This document shows, one piece after another, positions 35,092 to 47,705 of a stretch of DNA of 64,000 nucleotides (within the stretch, counting starts at the first letter, position 1; every line of letters starts with the position of its first letter). The notes under the pieces were generated by a model. It saw only the letters and a program-made list of their open reading frames with translations, did no database searches and was not told the origin of the DNA. The position numbers and the translations under genes are program-made. The stretch comes from Argyresthia goedartella (Eukaryota; Arthropoda; Insecta; Lepidoptera; Argyresthiidae), in contig OX463807.1 of NCBI GenBank assembly GCA_949825045.1, positions 12,983,501 to 13,047,500 of the forward strand, read 5' to 3'.

Positions 35092-35386
35092 CTATTTTGA
35101 AGGACTTGTACGCCCACTTTGTCGACAACTCTACCACGGTGCCGGTTTCGGGTGAGCACAATCCTAAATATGCCCTAACTTCCTCCAGTCCCGACCTCAT
35201 ATTCCAGAGACGGAAGAACCGCTGTCGCTCCACCGCACGAAGAGTGGTAATTGTGGGTCCTGCTGTGCCACGCAGCGCCCGCGGCTTTCGTGGCTTCCTA
35301 GTGACTTTGGTCCATCCCTCTCCACCATCTTCCTTTACGTCCTTGGCGTTAGTCGCATTGTGAGGTGCCGGTGTGGGAACTTTCAA
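34946..35386 (-). pseudogene. end of ORF1 of the jockey-like LINE
   Basis: 146 open codons with a Lys/Arg-rich start (WTKVTRKPRKPRALRG), then FKIGVPESLFDTCFSMDVWP and a proline run at the end. This resembles the C-terminal part of jockey-type ORF1 (Gag-like) proteins, where short RNA-binding and PRE_C2HC-like segments precede the stop. No CCHC knuckle is seen in the part present. Moderate confidence, from position before the endonuclease and general composition. Confidence 0.55.
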
Positions 35387-35682
35387 TATATTTCAATATG
35401 TACCTGTAAAATATTAAAACTCCGATGATGATTATTGCGATTTCGGCTTCGATTACGGTTGATGGGCCAATTAGTTTTTAAGAGACATGTTTATAACCTT
35501 AGATGAAACCCGGTTTGAACGACGCAGAAAATCGCTGTTTCGATTATTTACTTATCGTGATAGTATGGGTAAGTATCACTTAATCCAATTTGCCTTTTAC
35601 GCGTTGATTATATATTGTACAGCATGTCGGATTTTGGTCACACCTATTGCAGAACCTAATATGAAGCATAAGCAGATAAAAA

Positions 35683-35940
35683 TAAAATCGGCCAAGTGCG
35701 GGTCGGACACGCACATGAAGGGTTCCGTACCAACGTACAAGAAAATCTTGTACGATGGTACGGAAAAATATTCTTATTACAAGGGTGATGTAAATACGAA
35801 TCTTGTATGGGGACGACACAGGGAATCCTAGTGTGGGGCTAGAAGCAATGTATGTGTCTATATATAACGTGTGGTTCATTATTTGTTTTTATAAGGGCAA
35901 ATGAAATTAACACTGAAGATTTCAACTCTCTACCTGAATC
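35683..35940 (+). repeat. interspersed repeat, head plus foreign middle
   Basis: Head atcggccaagtgcgggtcgg with agggttccgtacca. A fragment resembling SINE family II tail (cagggaatcctagtg, gaagcaatgtatgtgtct) follows, then gaagatttcaactctctacc of the repeat. Confidence 0.5.
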
Positions 35941-36953
35941 GTAGTCTCAATATCGCGCAAATGAGTCCAAGATCAGATACTATGTCTTACGATACGATAC
36001 GATATTTAGTCTCGATATAAATGTCATTACACGTTCAAATATTTTATTCTACATGGCAACAGTTTTTGAAATTACAATTAAAAAGTATTTTGACAACCTT
36101 AACACTTCCCATAATTAATTCATTGTGGATTTAGCATTTTATTTGATCCTTTTTGCGAACCGTTTTACATCGAGGCTTTATTAGCACAGGTGGCTCGGAG
36201 CTCGTTTTTTGTTGGCTATGTAGGTATATTTCGTTTCGCATTAAATATGTATTGGACTGGTCACGTAGCTTCTTCGTGGGTATATGCTAATTGTGTCCAC
36301 TGATATTGCAGACAGAGTGGCATCGGGCCTTTTGAATAACCACTGATAATATATACTGTACTAGTGTATATTAAACACTATAGTATAGCTATAATATAAC
36401 TGTAACTTAGGGATTTTTACTGATGCAGACCTCTAGAGAACTGCACTGCCTTTACTATCCGTTTACTATATTTGCTGTAACTGAACTGCAGCAGCACTCG
36501 TTTTTATATGAAGTCGATGCTACTATCGATTATGGAACAAGGTATGTGTAATGAGATTTCATTAATTCATATCATATTTACATATTTACCATAAAATCCT
36601 AGTTTTATTTCTAGTTTCGACGACATAACCATGCCATATTCTAGACGAATTACTATTTTTCTATAATTGCTTTCATGTACTAAGTTGTAAGTTAAATTAT
36701 TTCTGAATTTTCATTTGATAAATACGATAAGTAATGAATGACTCTAATGACCGGGAAAAATCTGTAATATTATCTATGTATTATCACGATTTACTCGTAC
36801 ATATAGGTAGATACAGGTACCTAGTTTAGGGGATAGAAATCCAAGATATATTAACATCAATAAGTACAACAACTTCACAGTATTTTATGCTTATGCAGAA
36901 AATTGTAGAGAGTACAAATAAATTGTATTCTTATCTTATCTTGTAAACTTACA
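35941..36953. other. no gene recognised
   Basis: AT-rich, nothing recognised. Confidence 0.5.
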
Positions 36954-37145
36954 ACGACCTCAGTGGCGCTGCGGTTATGGCTCTGCCTACCATACGAGAG
37001 GTCCCGGTTTCGAACCCCGGCTAGGAATACAGAACCCCAAAAACACAGGTCTTGGATGTATCTGTGTGATGTCACTGTTCCCACGGACAGGGTACCTTAG
37101 TGTTGGGTCAGAAGTAATGTATGTGCCTGTATATACATGTTTATA
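36954..37145 (+). repeat. tRNA-derived SINE family II, copy 2
   Basis: acgacctcagtggcgctgcg and ggtttcgaaccccgg. The body has ggtcttggatgtatctgtg and the tail gtaatgtatgtgcctgtata. Confidence 0.68.
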
Positions 37146-38359
37146 TTTATGTTTACGTCATCTTACAAATTCTAGAGACTGATTCTCCAGACCACGCATT
37201 TTCTTTCAAACCGACAAGAGACAAAAATGAACAGTTTTTTTAAGTGACACAGATGAAAATATTTGCTCGTTAAGTGTTTATAGGTTTTCGGAAGAGCGTT
37301 TAATTATGAGCACCTTGTTAGCCTTCGTCGGTTCTCCGACACAGTATGTAACGAGGTACCTACCGCAGACAACATTTACTAGAAAAAATTAAAAAGTTAT
37401 TTTCAACATCTCTAACTCTTTTCGTTTCTCTTCCATGCCCTTTAACTGGTGACCACATACGTTTCATGCTAATTAGACGCACACTTACAATATAACATTT
37501 ATCTTGTAATCCAATATCATATTTTTTGAGAGAAGAGCACGTGTCCTTAAGCTTGAGATATTATATATTGTGTTAGTGTAAAAAAAATAACAATGACCTT
37601 ACAGTCATTTATAAGGATTATACTTTTAAAGAGGCAGCTTTATTTTATTGCCAGAACGGGCAATGTGTATGTGACTCACAAAACAAGACATAGACTATAC
37701 AGTTCGAACACAAACAAATGTTATAGTAGTGCTTTATTATTTTATACATCGAGACAGTCAAAAAATTAAACATCTGAAATGAGTCGACTGTACTTATGCA
37801 TAGAAAAATAGATAGATCCATTATAGTTGGTGCAGGTCAAGAAGTTCAATGGCAGTTTTAATAATTTATTAAAACTATAGCTTAAATTTATTGTGAATCT
37901 AATTTGATGAAACAGATGATGATGTCACGCTTATCTGACTCATCTCTTGTTAAATAAGCAAATAATGATTTTGAAAATATTCATAAAAACATTTAAATCT
38001 ATAAAATTTATCTATTGTTTACCTATTATGTTAAAATATACTAGTATAATAAAATTTACGTGATGTAACGACTAGGTGACTATGAGGACATAAAATAAAA
38101 TGTATTCTATGTAATGTATTCTTCACTTATCATGCTCTAAAATTTCGTCTTTATGTTATGCGTAGGCGACATAAAATCGCCTTTTAAGCTATAGCTAGAT
38201 ATTGTTTTTAAAGTCTAAGACAATTGGGCCGACGGACACACGCACAATACAACGTCGCAGATATAGACGTTTTTTTAATTTCATGTCCTCAAATGACATC
38301 ACTTCCGTATTTTCTATCGTTATTTCAATAAAACCAGAAAAAGTTGCCATTTATTATTT
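37146..38359. other. no gene recognised
   Basis: AT-rich, nothing recognised. Confidence 0.5.
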
Positions 38360-38820
38360 TATCTACACACCTATCATAAACTCTCTTTACTGCGTCCAAA
38401 AACCGTACGTTACGACCAGCATAGTGTTATACTACTTGGTAAAAACTCATTTCTTATCTGAATATTGGTAAATTATGGCCATAATGTATCAATTTTCGGC
38501 AAATTATGACATTCAAATTTCGAACGCCGACGCCCGCCTGCGTGCTGTCCTTAGTTTGTTTATGAAGTTGGTACTACTGAACAAGCTAAAAAAGTGCAGA
38601 GCAATTATCAATGCCACCATGTCGGTCGAACATGCGGTTCCTGAACACATCAAAGAGAGTTTATGATATGTGTGTAGATAAACTAGTGTATGTAACTGGA
38701 CATAATTAGGTATTAAAATTCTCGAGTGATATTATTATGAAACTCGCCTTCGGCTCGTTTCATAAACCCACTCTCGACTTTTAATGCATGTTATTATGTA
38801 TGAGTCACATAAACTACTAT
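38360..38820 (+). mobile_element. two-hairpin element, copy 5
   Basis: tatctacacacctatcataa to cacataaactactat, single gacattcaaatttcgaacgc segment, with a full unit B. Confidence 0.75.
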
Positions 38821-38861
38821 AAAAACAAAAAGAAACGTTTTTTATAACTTGGCAGTATGAA

Positions 38862-39096
38862 GTACAGATGTAGTGAATAATCCTTTCCTTTCGTATTTTC
38901 TCGGAAATGTTCGTTTTTGTCTTACTAGTTCACTCGCACTCAGTACCCATTGACATTGATAAATAAAGTATGCGATTTATTTGATACCTACACGTAATTT
39001 AATAATACAGTAATTCATAGACACATCGGCACCATTCGGGTGTTATCGTTGTTCCGAGTTTTGCCGATAGGAAAGGATTATTCACTACATCTGTAC
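38862..39096. mobile_element. MITE-like foldback, 28-bp perfect inverted ends
   Basis: gtacagatgtagtgaataat at the left and attattcactacatctgtac at the right, continuing ccttttcct/aggaaagg. About 235 bp in total. Confidence 0.7.
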
Positions 39097-39509
39097 CCAG
39101 GTCGAATTTCTGATGTTGAAAATTTAAAAAACTTTTAAAAAGTTTTGTGGCGGGCATTAGCCATTCTTCTTAATTTTTGCAACATTTTATAACTTATTTG
39201 AAGTGAACAGTGAAAAGTGATACTTAAGTTTATAATGGAATATCAAGTCACGACGTTTCATTTTCCTGCAATGAAGTGAAAAGCAGGGTGTATAAATCGG
39301 GCAAAAACGAGCCATTTTACCCCTCGACTTAACATTCACATTTGCTTGTTTTGTTTGTCCTTTTTAGTGTATCGCAGTCGGGTTTTTGTTTTTAATTAAG
39401 TTTTTTTTTTGTGGTGAATATTTTATATTATAATCGAAAGTAACTTTTAAGTGGTTATGTCCCATAAGCTAATGTCCTCACATTTGAAATGTGAAATGAT
39501 GAATGTAGT

Positions 39510-40440
39510 CATAAATTGTAACCAATGTAAATAATAGTACCAAAGGTACATCTAGGTTGGTGAGGATTACAGCTTAAAAGTCAAGCTGAATTCCTTATCT
39601 CTCGTGCAAGCAAGCGGTAGTTCCTATAAATTTGGTTAAGGTTTCAAAAAATATTGATGAAATTTTGATCAAATGTGACATGCCAAATCATAGAAATCGT
39701 CACAGTTATAATTTAATTAAGTAACCGGTTGAAACTGGTTTATAAGGATTTTCCCTATTATGATTCTTTATACGAAGGCACATGTTTTGAAATGTAGGGG
39801 AATGTAAACTTTGTTCTTTAACTAAGGTACTTTTATAAAGTTATCCAGCTTGAAATTATTATCGTTTCAGACGACTATTTTGCCACATAGACATTTTGAA
39901 AATATTTATTGATATCAAATATTCAAGCCATAATCCTCAGCAGGGTGCATTTATATCTCAGTGATCTTTAAGTGACTTTTTCTGAGATTTGTCATGTTGT
40001 TGTCACTAATTTATCACTATTTTTAGAAACTTAAACCAAGTCGATAGGTCCTACGGTTTGCTAGAACGAGAGATGAGGAGATCGATTACAGCTTGACATT
40101 CAAGCCTAACCTCACCAACCTAAAGCTGTTATTTCAGAAGTAAATCGGTATTATTTATTTTACATTGTTCACTACTAATGACTATTTAATCACAATTTTT
40201 AAACAGTGTCAGAATTAATTTTCATGCAGATTTCAAGTGTGGGGATTACAGCTTGACATTCAAGCCTAACCTCACCAACCTAAAGCTGTTATTTCAGAAT
40301 TAAAACGGTATTATTTATTTTACATTGTTCACTACTAATGACAATTTAATCACAATTTTTAAACAGTGTCAAAATTAATTTTCATGCCGTTTTCAAGTGT
40401 GGAGATTACAGCTTGAGAGACATGTTTTTAGGTACATGTA
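39510..40440. repeat. 160-bp tandem repeat with an inverted partial copy
   Basis: gattacagcttgacattcaa recurs at 40084 and 40244, and a partial unit at 40404, an exact 160-bp period with few differences. Upstream, taggttggtgaggatta at 39553 is an inverted copy of part of the unit (taacctcaccaaccta). Confidence 0.72.
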
Positions 40441-41467
40441 TAGTTGATATACTTAAATAAAAATAAGATCAAATTAGTTTACAGTTGTCAATTAATTTAA
40501 TTAGATTTAACGAAGGTTTTAATCGAATCTCGCGTTGAAACGCGTTATTCTCTGTGCAATTTAATTTTACACGAAATAAGAGTTGCCAAGATTTTTATAT
40601 GTGGCGTAAATTATGCCATATTAGGGAGTTACCGCCATCTTATCTCTCTCTGGTTTGGCATATCACGATTTTGGCTAAAATACAATCAATCATACAATAC
40701 AATCTATTAAATGGTGCCTTACAGGAAATATTAGTTTAGAGATAACGAGCCTAATGCAAAAAGTTCTAGCCAGACGTATTTAATTGATCGAAAAACATAT
40801 TACGTGTATAGTATAATCATGGGGCATACTTTTTGTACACTACGGTCAAACCGAAAAGACTACAAACATCTCTACACAAAGTTATTACATTCGCTTTTGA
40901 AAGTTATTGGTTTACGCTAGCGAGGACTGTCAGAGTTATTAACTTACTCGAATTCTTAGTTCTTTTTGTAGGAGGGGAAAAGATGGAATCACCCATGCCC
41001 AGGAGTCAGACCACCCTGCTACTTTGAGCGGGCATCAGCTCGTGTAGTATATGGACTAAAAACAACCCCTTTGTTATATTGTATTGTATGACAGTTATCG
41101 ATAATCGACTCTAATTCTTAGAGTAAGTGGCGAAGCACTCTAATCTATCGTTTTTTTTACTTTGGGCCATTTTATTACATTTTGTCTGAAATTGAGTAGG
41201 TTTGTCAAACCCTAACGCAAAGTCATTGTAGCAACACCGTAATCAACACACAATTTTTACTAACAAAAAGTACACTTTACAGTTTTTGTGCAAATTATGT
41301 GGATGAGTGAATCAAATCATCAATACAAATGTCGGAAATGTCGAAGTTGTTTTTTATTGTAAACAAATTAATAAAAATATCAGACGCATTTTCATTGTGC
41401 ACTTCGCAACAAATACTTATGTAATTACTCGAAAGTGTAATTTATTGTATTATATAATATATATTAG
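40441..41467. other. no gene recognised
   Basis: AT-rich; short open frames of about 60 codons only. Confidence 0.5.
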
Positions 41468-41750
41468 GTCTAATGGGTTTTACGCTTGCTTCTCACACAA
41501 GTGATGCAGGTTCGATTCCTGACCATGTACCAATGAGATAATTAATTTATCTTAAGTACATTATACGGACGTTCTTACGATGATGGAAAACATCGTGAGG
41601 AAACCTTCATAGCTGCAGCGATGGGCTAGCCCCCTGTTACGCCAAACGGAGTATTGAATAACGAGCTCAAAGTGGATACAATTGTGCCTCTGTCACCCCA
41701 TATGGGAAAAGGCGTGACGCTATCCTATGTTATGTTATAATTAAGGCCAA
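41468..41750 (+). repeat. tRNA-derived SINE family III, copy 2
   Basis: gcaggttcgattcctgacca, tgtaccaatgagataatta, cgtgaggaaaccttcat, and an end with gggaaaaggcgtgacgctat. Confidence 0.7.
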
Positions 41751-42179
41751 TTAAATAATTTTGTTTTAAAAATAATCAGAAGATTAATTTTATACAGTTA
41801 CAGAACCATCGGTGGCAGGTTTCTAGCTCATCGCCTGACAGAACACTAAGATTATTCCTCTCCTCTGAAAATTTATATTCAAAATGATGATCCTAGATCC
41901 GCATATAGAATGATTTTGGTTGAAAAATTGCCAACCTTTGTGAATTTCCAGCTGTCATATTAAATGTGATAGTCAGGATACATTAGCGATGATAATGATT
42001 TGCATCTCCAGTGAGAATCAATGCGTACAAAAGCCACCGCCATATTGACAGTGTGTTCCGTTTTGTAATCGATGTGTCGCATAACTCATGAATCGACTTA
42101 CCATAGACTTGCAAAAGGGTGCGACCTGGCTTCTGATAGCAAATTTGCTCATTCTTACCAGTTTCAGGCTGCAGCCTTA

Positions 42180-42550
42180 CTCAGAGCCACCGTACAATGG
42201 TAGGGATGGTGTGGAGTGAATAGTGTGGATTTTACATTGAAAAAAGTTGTTAAAAAAGTTATTGGCGTGGCTACTTACACACTCCATGTACGTAACCAGG
42301 TGCATTCATAAGTTTGTATGTGGTATTGAAAGAATTGTTGTATGGGAGCCCCCTTAAATATTTATTGTATTCCGTCTTTTGTATTTGTTACTTAGCGGAA
42401 ACAAAAATATCATCTGTGAAAATTTCAACTGTCTTACTTTCACGGTTCATGAGATATAGCCTGGTGACAGACGGGTGGACGGACGAACATCGGAGGCTTA
42501 GTAATAGGGTTGCGTTTGGTAACCTTCGGGTACGGAACCCTGAAAATGGA
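42180..42550 (+). repeat. interspersed repeat, 3' part
   Basis: gtggctacttacacactcca to agcctggtgacagacgggtg and ggtacggaaccctgaaaa. Shares order with 58765-59390. Confidence 0.6.
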
Positions 42551-43442
42551 TCAACTGTGGTGATATAAATTGTTAGTGTGTGTGAGATTATCTATAGTCT
42601 TTTCGGGTTAGCACTGCGATTGAGTTAATAGACTCCTGTCTACCACTGAATGCTCTTGATTGGGTTAGCGATACTTACCTATTACGTGCGACGTTCGAAA
42701 TTACTGTTCGATTAGCTTATGGTAGCGGTCGCAGATCGTTACCATGGTTACCGACCGTTATCATAGTTAGTTACGATATATGTTTCGGTTCCGGTTCGCA
42801 AAGGGAGTCGGGTTAGTGAGCGCTATTGCAGTGTTAACCCGTATACAATATAGTGATTTTGGTGCTATCAATCTGACTAGATAAATAGAGATTATACCGA
42901 AAATGAAATCTTTTGGCTTAAATTCTAAACGATTGCCAAATATTCAATTCGTAAAGAGGCTTAATTTTAGAACATGTCTCATTACCAAATTCACTTAAAC
43001 TTTGAGATATGACAGACAAATGTAGATCTAGAATTGTATATGATCTTATGACTTAAAACCTATTTTTGCAAATTAACGTGGAGTCTAGTCTAATAGATAT
43101 TGAGCTCTACATTGCATCTGGTCGGAGGTAGTATCGGCAAGTGCCTCTGTAAAAGGTCAGGGCAACTCAAACTACGCGGTAATTAAAGGTTATTTTTAGC
43201 GATAACCATCGGTAAAACAGTTACCTGCATACGTTAAGCATACCTACACGTCGAACACTCATGGTCCATGACCACCACGCCACCGGACCTTGGCGGAAAT
43301 AACTTTATGGGCAAAAAGTCAACGGACAAAGTTGAGGACCCTAGGAATAAACTTAAATCCACACATAGAGTTACAAACGTCAGTAACTCCTGTGAGGCCT
43401 ACGATCAGCGATTTGGTCGATACCTAAAACCACTGTATAATT
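42551..43442. other. no gene recognised
   Basis: No coding or repeat identity found. Confidence 0.5.
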
Positions 43443-43871
43443 AATAGTAGTTTATGTGACTGCTACATAATGGAGGGCATTAATACTCGAGAGTGGATTT
43501 TATCAATCGAGAGTTTTAATGCCTAATTATGTACAGTTACATACACTAGTTTATCTACACACATATCATAAGTTCTCTTTGATGTGAACAGGAACCGCAT
43601 GTTTGACCGGCATTGTGGCATTGATCATAGCTCTGCAGTTTTTTAGCTTGTTCTTTAGTACCAACTTCAGAGACAAATTAGGGGCGGCACGCAGGCTGGC
43701 GTCGGCGTTTAAAATTTGAATGTCATAATTTGGCATATCTTTGTACATTATGGTCATAATGTACAAATTTTCAGATAAGAAATGAGTTTTTACCAAATAG
43801 TTTTACATTATGCTGGTCTTAACGTGCGGTTTTTAGACGCAATAAAGAGGGTTTATGATACGTGTGTAGAT
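43443..43871 (-). mobile_element. two-hairpin element, copy 6
   Basis: Minus orientation, aatagtagtttatgtgactg to cgtgtgtagat. The unit B loop is shortened (ggattttatcaatcgagag instead of the ccttcggctcg loop). Confidence 0.72.
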
Positions 43872-45069
43872 AAACGATTTTATGTTAAAGTTTATTCTTT
43901 ATTTTCATTATATTATATATAAGGAGTTCAACCTCTCTCTGTGAATTTTAAGGAATAAATGGAATTAAAAAAGTACTTTTTTTTTACTTTTTAATTTATA
44001 ACTTTCTTATAGAACAAACACTGGTCGAACAGACTAGTTACCAGACTCTATAACACAAACTAATCTATAATGACTGTTGCCAACTGAACTGAACTAAACA
44101 TGAAATGGAACGTTGATATTACGCGACTCCCTAGCCGCAAGCATTCTCTTGTATTGTAATGTAATATTTACTTTATCCCCTAAATTGGCAATATTCCTCC
44201 CAGAGTACACAATGACTGCGCTGATAATTTGTCAATGTTCATTTGTGTGGAACTTGGTTTTTCCAGGAAACTGATCGAAATTGTTTTCTTAAACAATTTT
44301 CCTCACGCTCAAGGTGTCCCTCAAACAAGCCATGTTTAAAAAAAATGCTCTGCCAAATTAAACGTTTAACTTTAGGTGTGAGAGACCTCTTTAAGCTAAG
44401 GGAAACAAACCAGGCAGTACAAAAAGTGAAACTACAGGTATAGTTTAAAGATATTACCTATTACATGTGTAGTTGCTGCCCACTTCATCAAACTTTCGTT
44501 GGACACTCAAAATGCATTAATGTCGAAAATGTAACTGTACCTAGTACCTGAAATTTCAATAAATGTTTGTTATAGACTTTAAAAACCTCAGATTAACGAA
44601 GCTTTTTGCTTTCTAAACTTTGATTTTAATTAATTAAAATAAACTGTACTTCATAGTACCTTTCATATTAATATAGCCTGATTGCGAAAAGTTGTCTGTA
44701 AAAAAAGAGCGAGAGACCAAAGTCATAATATATCATTTCCCTAATTACGTGTAAATAGTGCATGCTTGCATGCAACATCGTTATAGCAACACACGTGTTC
44801 TATTGGCATAGCTCTTAAGGTTCCAGTTCGCTATACGTTAATCAACCTTATGTGGGTCGGAAATTAAAATCCGTCGAGGATGCTGATCGACCGAAACTAT
44901 AGTATATGTGAAAGTCTTGAGATAAACCTAACGGGGAGCATTAGCTGATACATAAATATGGACTTGATCCCAGCATGAAAAATTAACGACTTATATGAAC
45001 TTCTGTAACTTAGGGAGTATGATGGACCAAAATGGAAGCACTAATCTAATCTAATCTAAGCACTCATAA
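43872..45069. other. no gene recognised
   Basis: AT-rich, nothing recognised; a run of ctaatctaatctaat at about 45040. Confidence 0.5.
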
Positions 45070-45330
45070 CGACCCGAATGGCCGAGTCGGCAGTGACCCT
45101 GCCTACGAAGCCAAGGGTCCCGGGTTCGAGTCCCGGTAGGGGCAAATATTTGTTTGATGAGAACAGATGTTTGTACCCTAGTCATGGTTGTTTATCTATC
45201 TAAGTATAATATTTATCTATATAAGTACGTGTATCGTTGTCTAGTACACAAGATACAGGGAATCCTAGTTTAGGGTCTAGATCAATGTGTGTAAATAGTG
45301 TCCAAGGTACATATTAGTATTATTATCATA
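45070..45330 (+). repeat. tRNA-derived SINE family I, copy 1
   Basis: tRNA-like head (tggccgagtcgg as A box, gggttcgagtcccgg as B box), then a fixed body (aagatacagggaatcctagt) and the tail gtgtccaaggta plus tta units. Confidence 0.75.
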
Positions 45331-45424
45331 ATCTCGATATTGAAGCTCGGATAAAAAAGCAAGAGCAGTATTCGCTAAGCTTACTAACTCCTGAAAATGC
45401 AAACAAATTTTAATATCTCGCCGA

Positions 45425-45800
45425 TCAATAACGAGGCTGTTCAACTCCAAGGTGAAGTCGGTCCTGTACTTTATGGCTGTGAGACAAGGTTGGACAAAAA
45501 TATCTAGTTTTTGTTAATAAGTGCCTGCGAAAAGTCTTAAGAATATTCTGGCCACAAACGATGTCAAATAAGAACCTTTGCGAGATGACAGATCCTAGAA
45601 GGGAAATGGCGGTGGACTGACTCACACACTGCGACAGTCCTGTCCGACCCGACAAGCTCTTGTTTTTAAACCTAAAGGGAAATGCAGGAGAGGGCGACCA
45701 AAGAGTTACTGGGGGAGGACAATTGCCGATGAAGCCATGGGAATCGAAATCAGCTGGCCAGAAATAGTTGAGGCCGCTGATGACCTGCAGAAGTGGAACA
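45425..45800 (+). pseudogene. C-terminal fragment of an RTE-like LINE
   Basis: Plus-strand remnants VLYGCET, FLNLKGNAGEGDQRV-type text (shifted GKCRRGRPKS) and ISWPEIVEAADDLQKWN. They correspond to the same C-terminal segment (LYGCE, GKxxRGRP, xLAxDRxxW) as the relic at 4.9 kb, but are a different sequence. It ends abruptly at a second LINE fragment. Confidence 0.6.
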
Positions 45801-46255
45801 CCTAAGAAATAATCACAGACTACTTGCGCCCCGGTTTAGACTCGCGAAGGTTAGCAATACTTTCAAGGGTCTCTACTACAACAAGGATACCTCTGGAGAT
45901 CTTGAAATTGTGCAATTTGAGCAATTGAAAAACCATGTTAAAGCGACATTGTCGAAAAAGGGATATTACAATGTTCAAGATTAACCGTTAATCCGGCTCA
46001 ACACAGACCTTGCTGTAGATAATTTTGTAATTACCTATTTATTCCTGCTTATTAAATTTGACACTGATATTATAATATTTGAATTAGTTAAGCTCAAGCA
46101 ATTTTTAAAAGAGATCTAAAAATCTATCTGTGGGAGTTTCTACGCCCTTTTTCTCCCACAGCGGTCCTATGTAGAGAAGTGGCAAAAAATGACGATTGCT
46201 AAGTATATGTAAATATCTACAGTAATAAAGACATTTGTAATTTTGAATTTGGAAG
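45800..46255 (+). pseudogene. 3' end of a jockey/CR1-group LINE
   Basis: The coding part (RLAKVSNTFKGLYYNKD, then FEQLKNHVKATLSKKGYYNV and QD*) matches the end of the LINE at 18.7 kb (FKGNCVRFYNKLP ... ISKAYYSI). A 3' untranslated part follows, with ctcccacagcggtcc and aataaag..tttgtaattttgaattt. The same untranslated tail recurs at 30.94-31.20 kb. Confidence 0.7.
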
Positions 46256-46936
46256 GCTGTTATTAAGGCCCTGTGCTCCCAAAGGAGTCAGAGGACCCAA
46301 GAAGAAGAACAAGACAAAAGGAAAATAAAATGATTTGATGTTTGACAGCAGATCAAAGTCGTAGAGCGTATAATAAAAAGCTATTTCTGGTGAGAAATTA
46401 ACAATCTTGTAAGATTTCCGAGAGATAAAATCTTTCTTGATTGCTATCGTTCTTAGAGCGACGTTATTTATCGTCGAATTTGAAACTCGTATCACCAGTT
46501 TCCCAGGTGTTACAGTGATATAAATTTAATTGACCATTGACCTTATCCTAAGTCTTGAGAATTGAGTTCAATGACTGGTTGCTAAGGGAAAATTGTCCTC
46601 TAATGAATATTCAACCTACCATATTGGCCGTAAATGCTATTAATAGTGTTAGTTATATTGGAGTTCTCGTTAATCTCCCAGTTTTTGGTTTCGGTGTTGT
46701 TTAATTTCTGCCGCAAATAACCAATAAACTTTAATTGATGTCTTCCGTATCACCGTGCGGTAACGTTCGAAAAAGGTCGTTAGCAACAGAGGCGGACCGA
46801 TTCCAGAGGGCTATTATAATATCGAGTTGGAAATATTACGAAGAAGATTACGATGACGCTGAAATGGTTATAGAAGGAAACTTTTATTTGTATTGTAAAT
46901 GTATATTTTTATATCAAATGAATAATATTAACTTGT

Positions 46937-47450
46937 GTAGGGTAATTTTTTAATCGATACCTATATTGTGAGGGGTCAAGAGGGCTTGACGACCTGAATG
47001 GCCAAGTAGGCAGTCACTCTGCCTACGAAGCCAGGGGTCCCGGGTTCGAGTCCAAATATTTGTTTGTTGAGAACCGACATTTGTACCCTAGTCATGGTTG
47101 TTTTTCCATCTAAGTATAATATTTATCTATATAAGTATGTGTATCGTTATCTAGTACCCAAGATACAGGGAATCCTAGTTTGGGGCTAGATCACTGCATC
47201 AAAATTAGGAGGGATTTTTTAATTTGTGGTTTCCAACGGATCATTGATGTATTAGCTATCAAAAGACAGTAAAAAGTTACTCAAAGTAACTTCGTTTTAT
47301 CGAAATTTTACGAATACCACGTACGTAATAAAAAAGTATGGAACCAAAATAACTCGAAACCCATTATTTTTCGGATTGGGTATTATTGGATGATGGGTTA
47401 AAGTAGAGACAATGTATCGAATAACAAATCACCTTGCAAACATATTATTC
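46937..47450. mobile_element. long-TIR element, second copy, with nested SINE
   Basis: Left end tagggtaattttttaatcga followed by tattgtgaggggtcaag. Right end mirrors it (gggttaaagtagagacaatg and aacaaatcacctt). A tRNA-derived SINE is inserted at about 46988-47194. Confidence 0.55.
46988..47194 (+). repeat. tRNA-derived SINE family I, copy 2
   Basis: As copy 1 but with a short deletion after the B box (ttcgagtccaaatatt) and missing the tail. Nested in a long-TIR element. Confidence 0.7.
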
Positions 47451-47500
47451 CCTAGTTTATTATTATTAATATATAATATTTATTACCTATATTATACAGG

Positions 47501-47705
47501 GTGACATTTTTAAACTGTCCAAATATTGGGGTATAATAGTACCCATTATTATGTCTCCCAGTAACTTGAGTAACTGTTATCAGCTGATTGGGTCAATTTG
47601 CTGAGGTTTAATAAAAAAAATGCGACCATACGTTCCTTTTTGAAAGTTGTTCATAATTAATCAGGGTACCTACTATAATTCCCTTAAAATTGGTCAGTCT
47701 TCTGG
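47501..47705. mobile_element. palindromic MITE, copy 4 (diverged)
   Basis: Shares atcagctgattgggtcaat, gaaagttgttcataatta and the gtgacatttttaaactgtcc start with the other copies, but has many differences. Confidence 0.55.

Larger units (their letters stand above)
32030..35390 (-). mobile_element. second LINE (jockey-like), broken endonuclease
   Basis: Minus-strand element with the end of ORF1 (34946-35386), an endonuclease in two or more frames (34384-35091) and an open reverse transcriptase region (32067-34235). The 3' tail after the stop is rich in att units (about 32030-32050). Its GC content is clearly higher than the surroundings, so it may be fairly young or codon-biased. Confidence 0.82.

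Noticed and set aside
40084..40440. CRISPR-like array
   Set aside because: The unit is 160 bp with no spacer structure; it is an ordinary tandem repeat in an animal genome.
45070..45140. tRNA-like sequence with A and B boxes
   Set aside because: It is the head of a SINE. The same head plus body recurs at 46.99 and 61.95 kb, and the acceptor stem is not closed.
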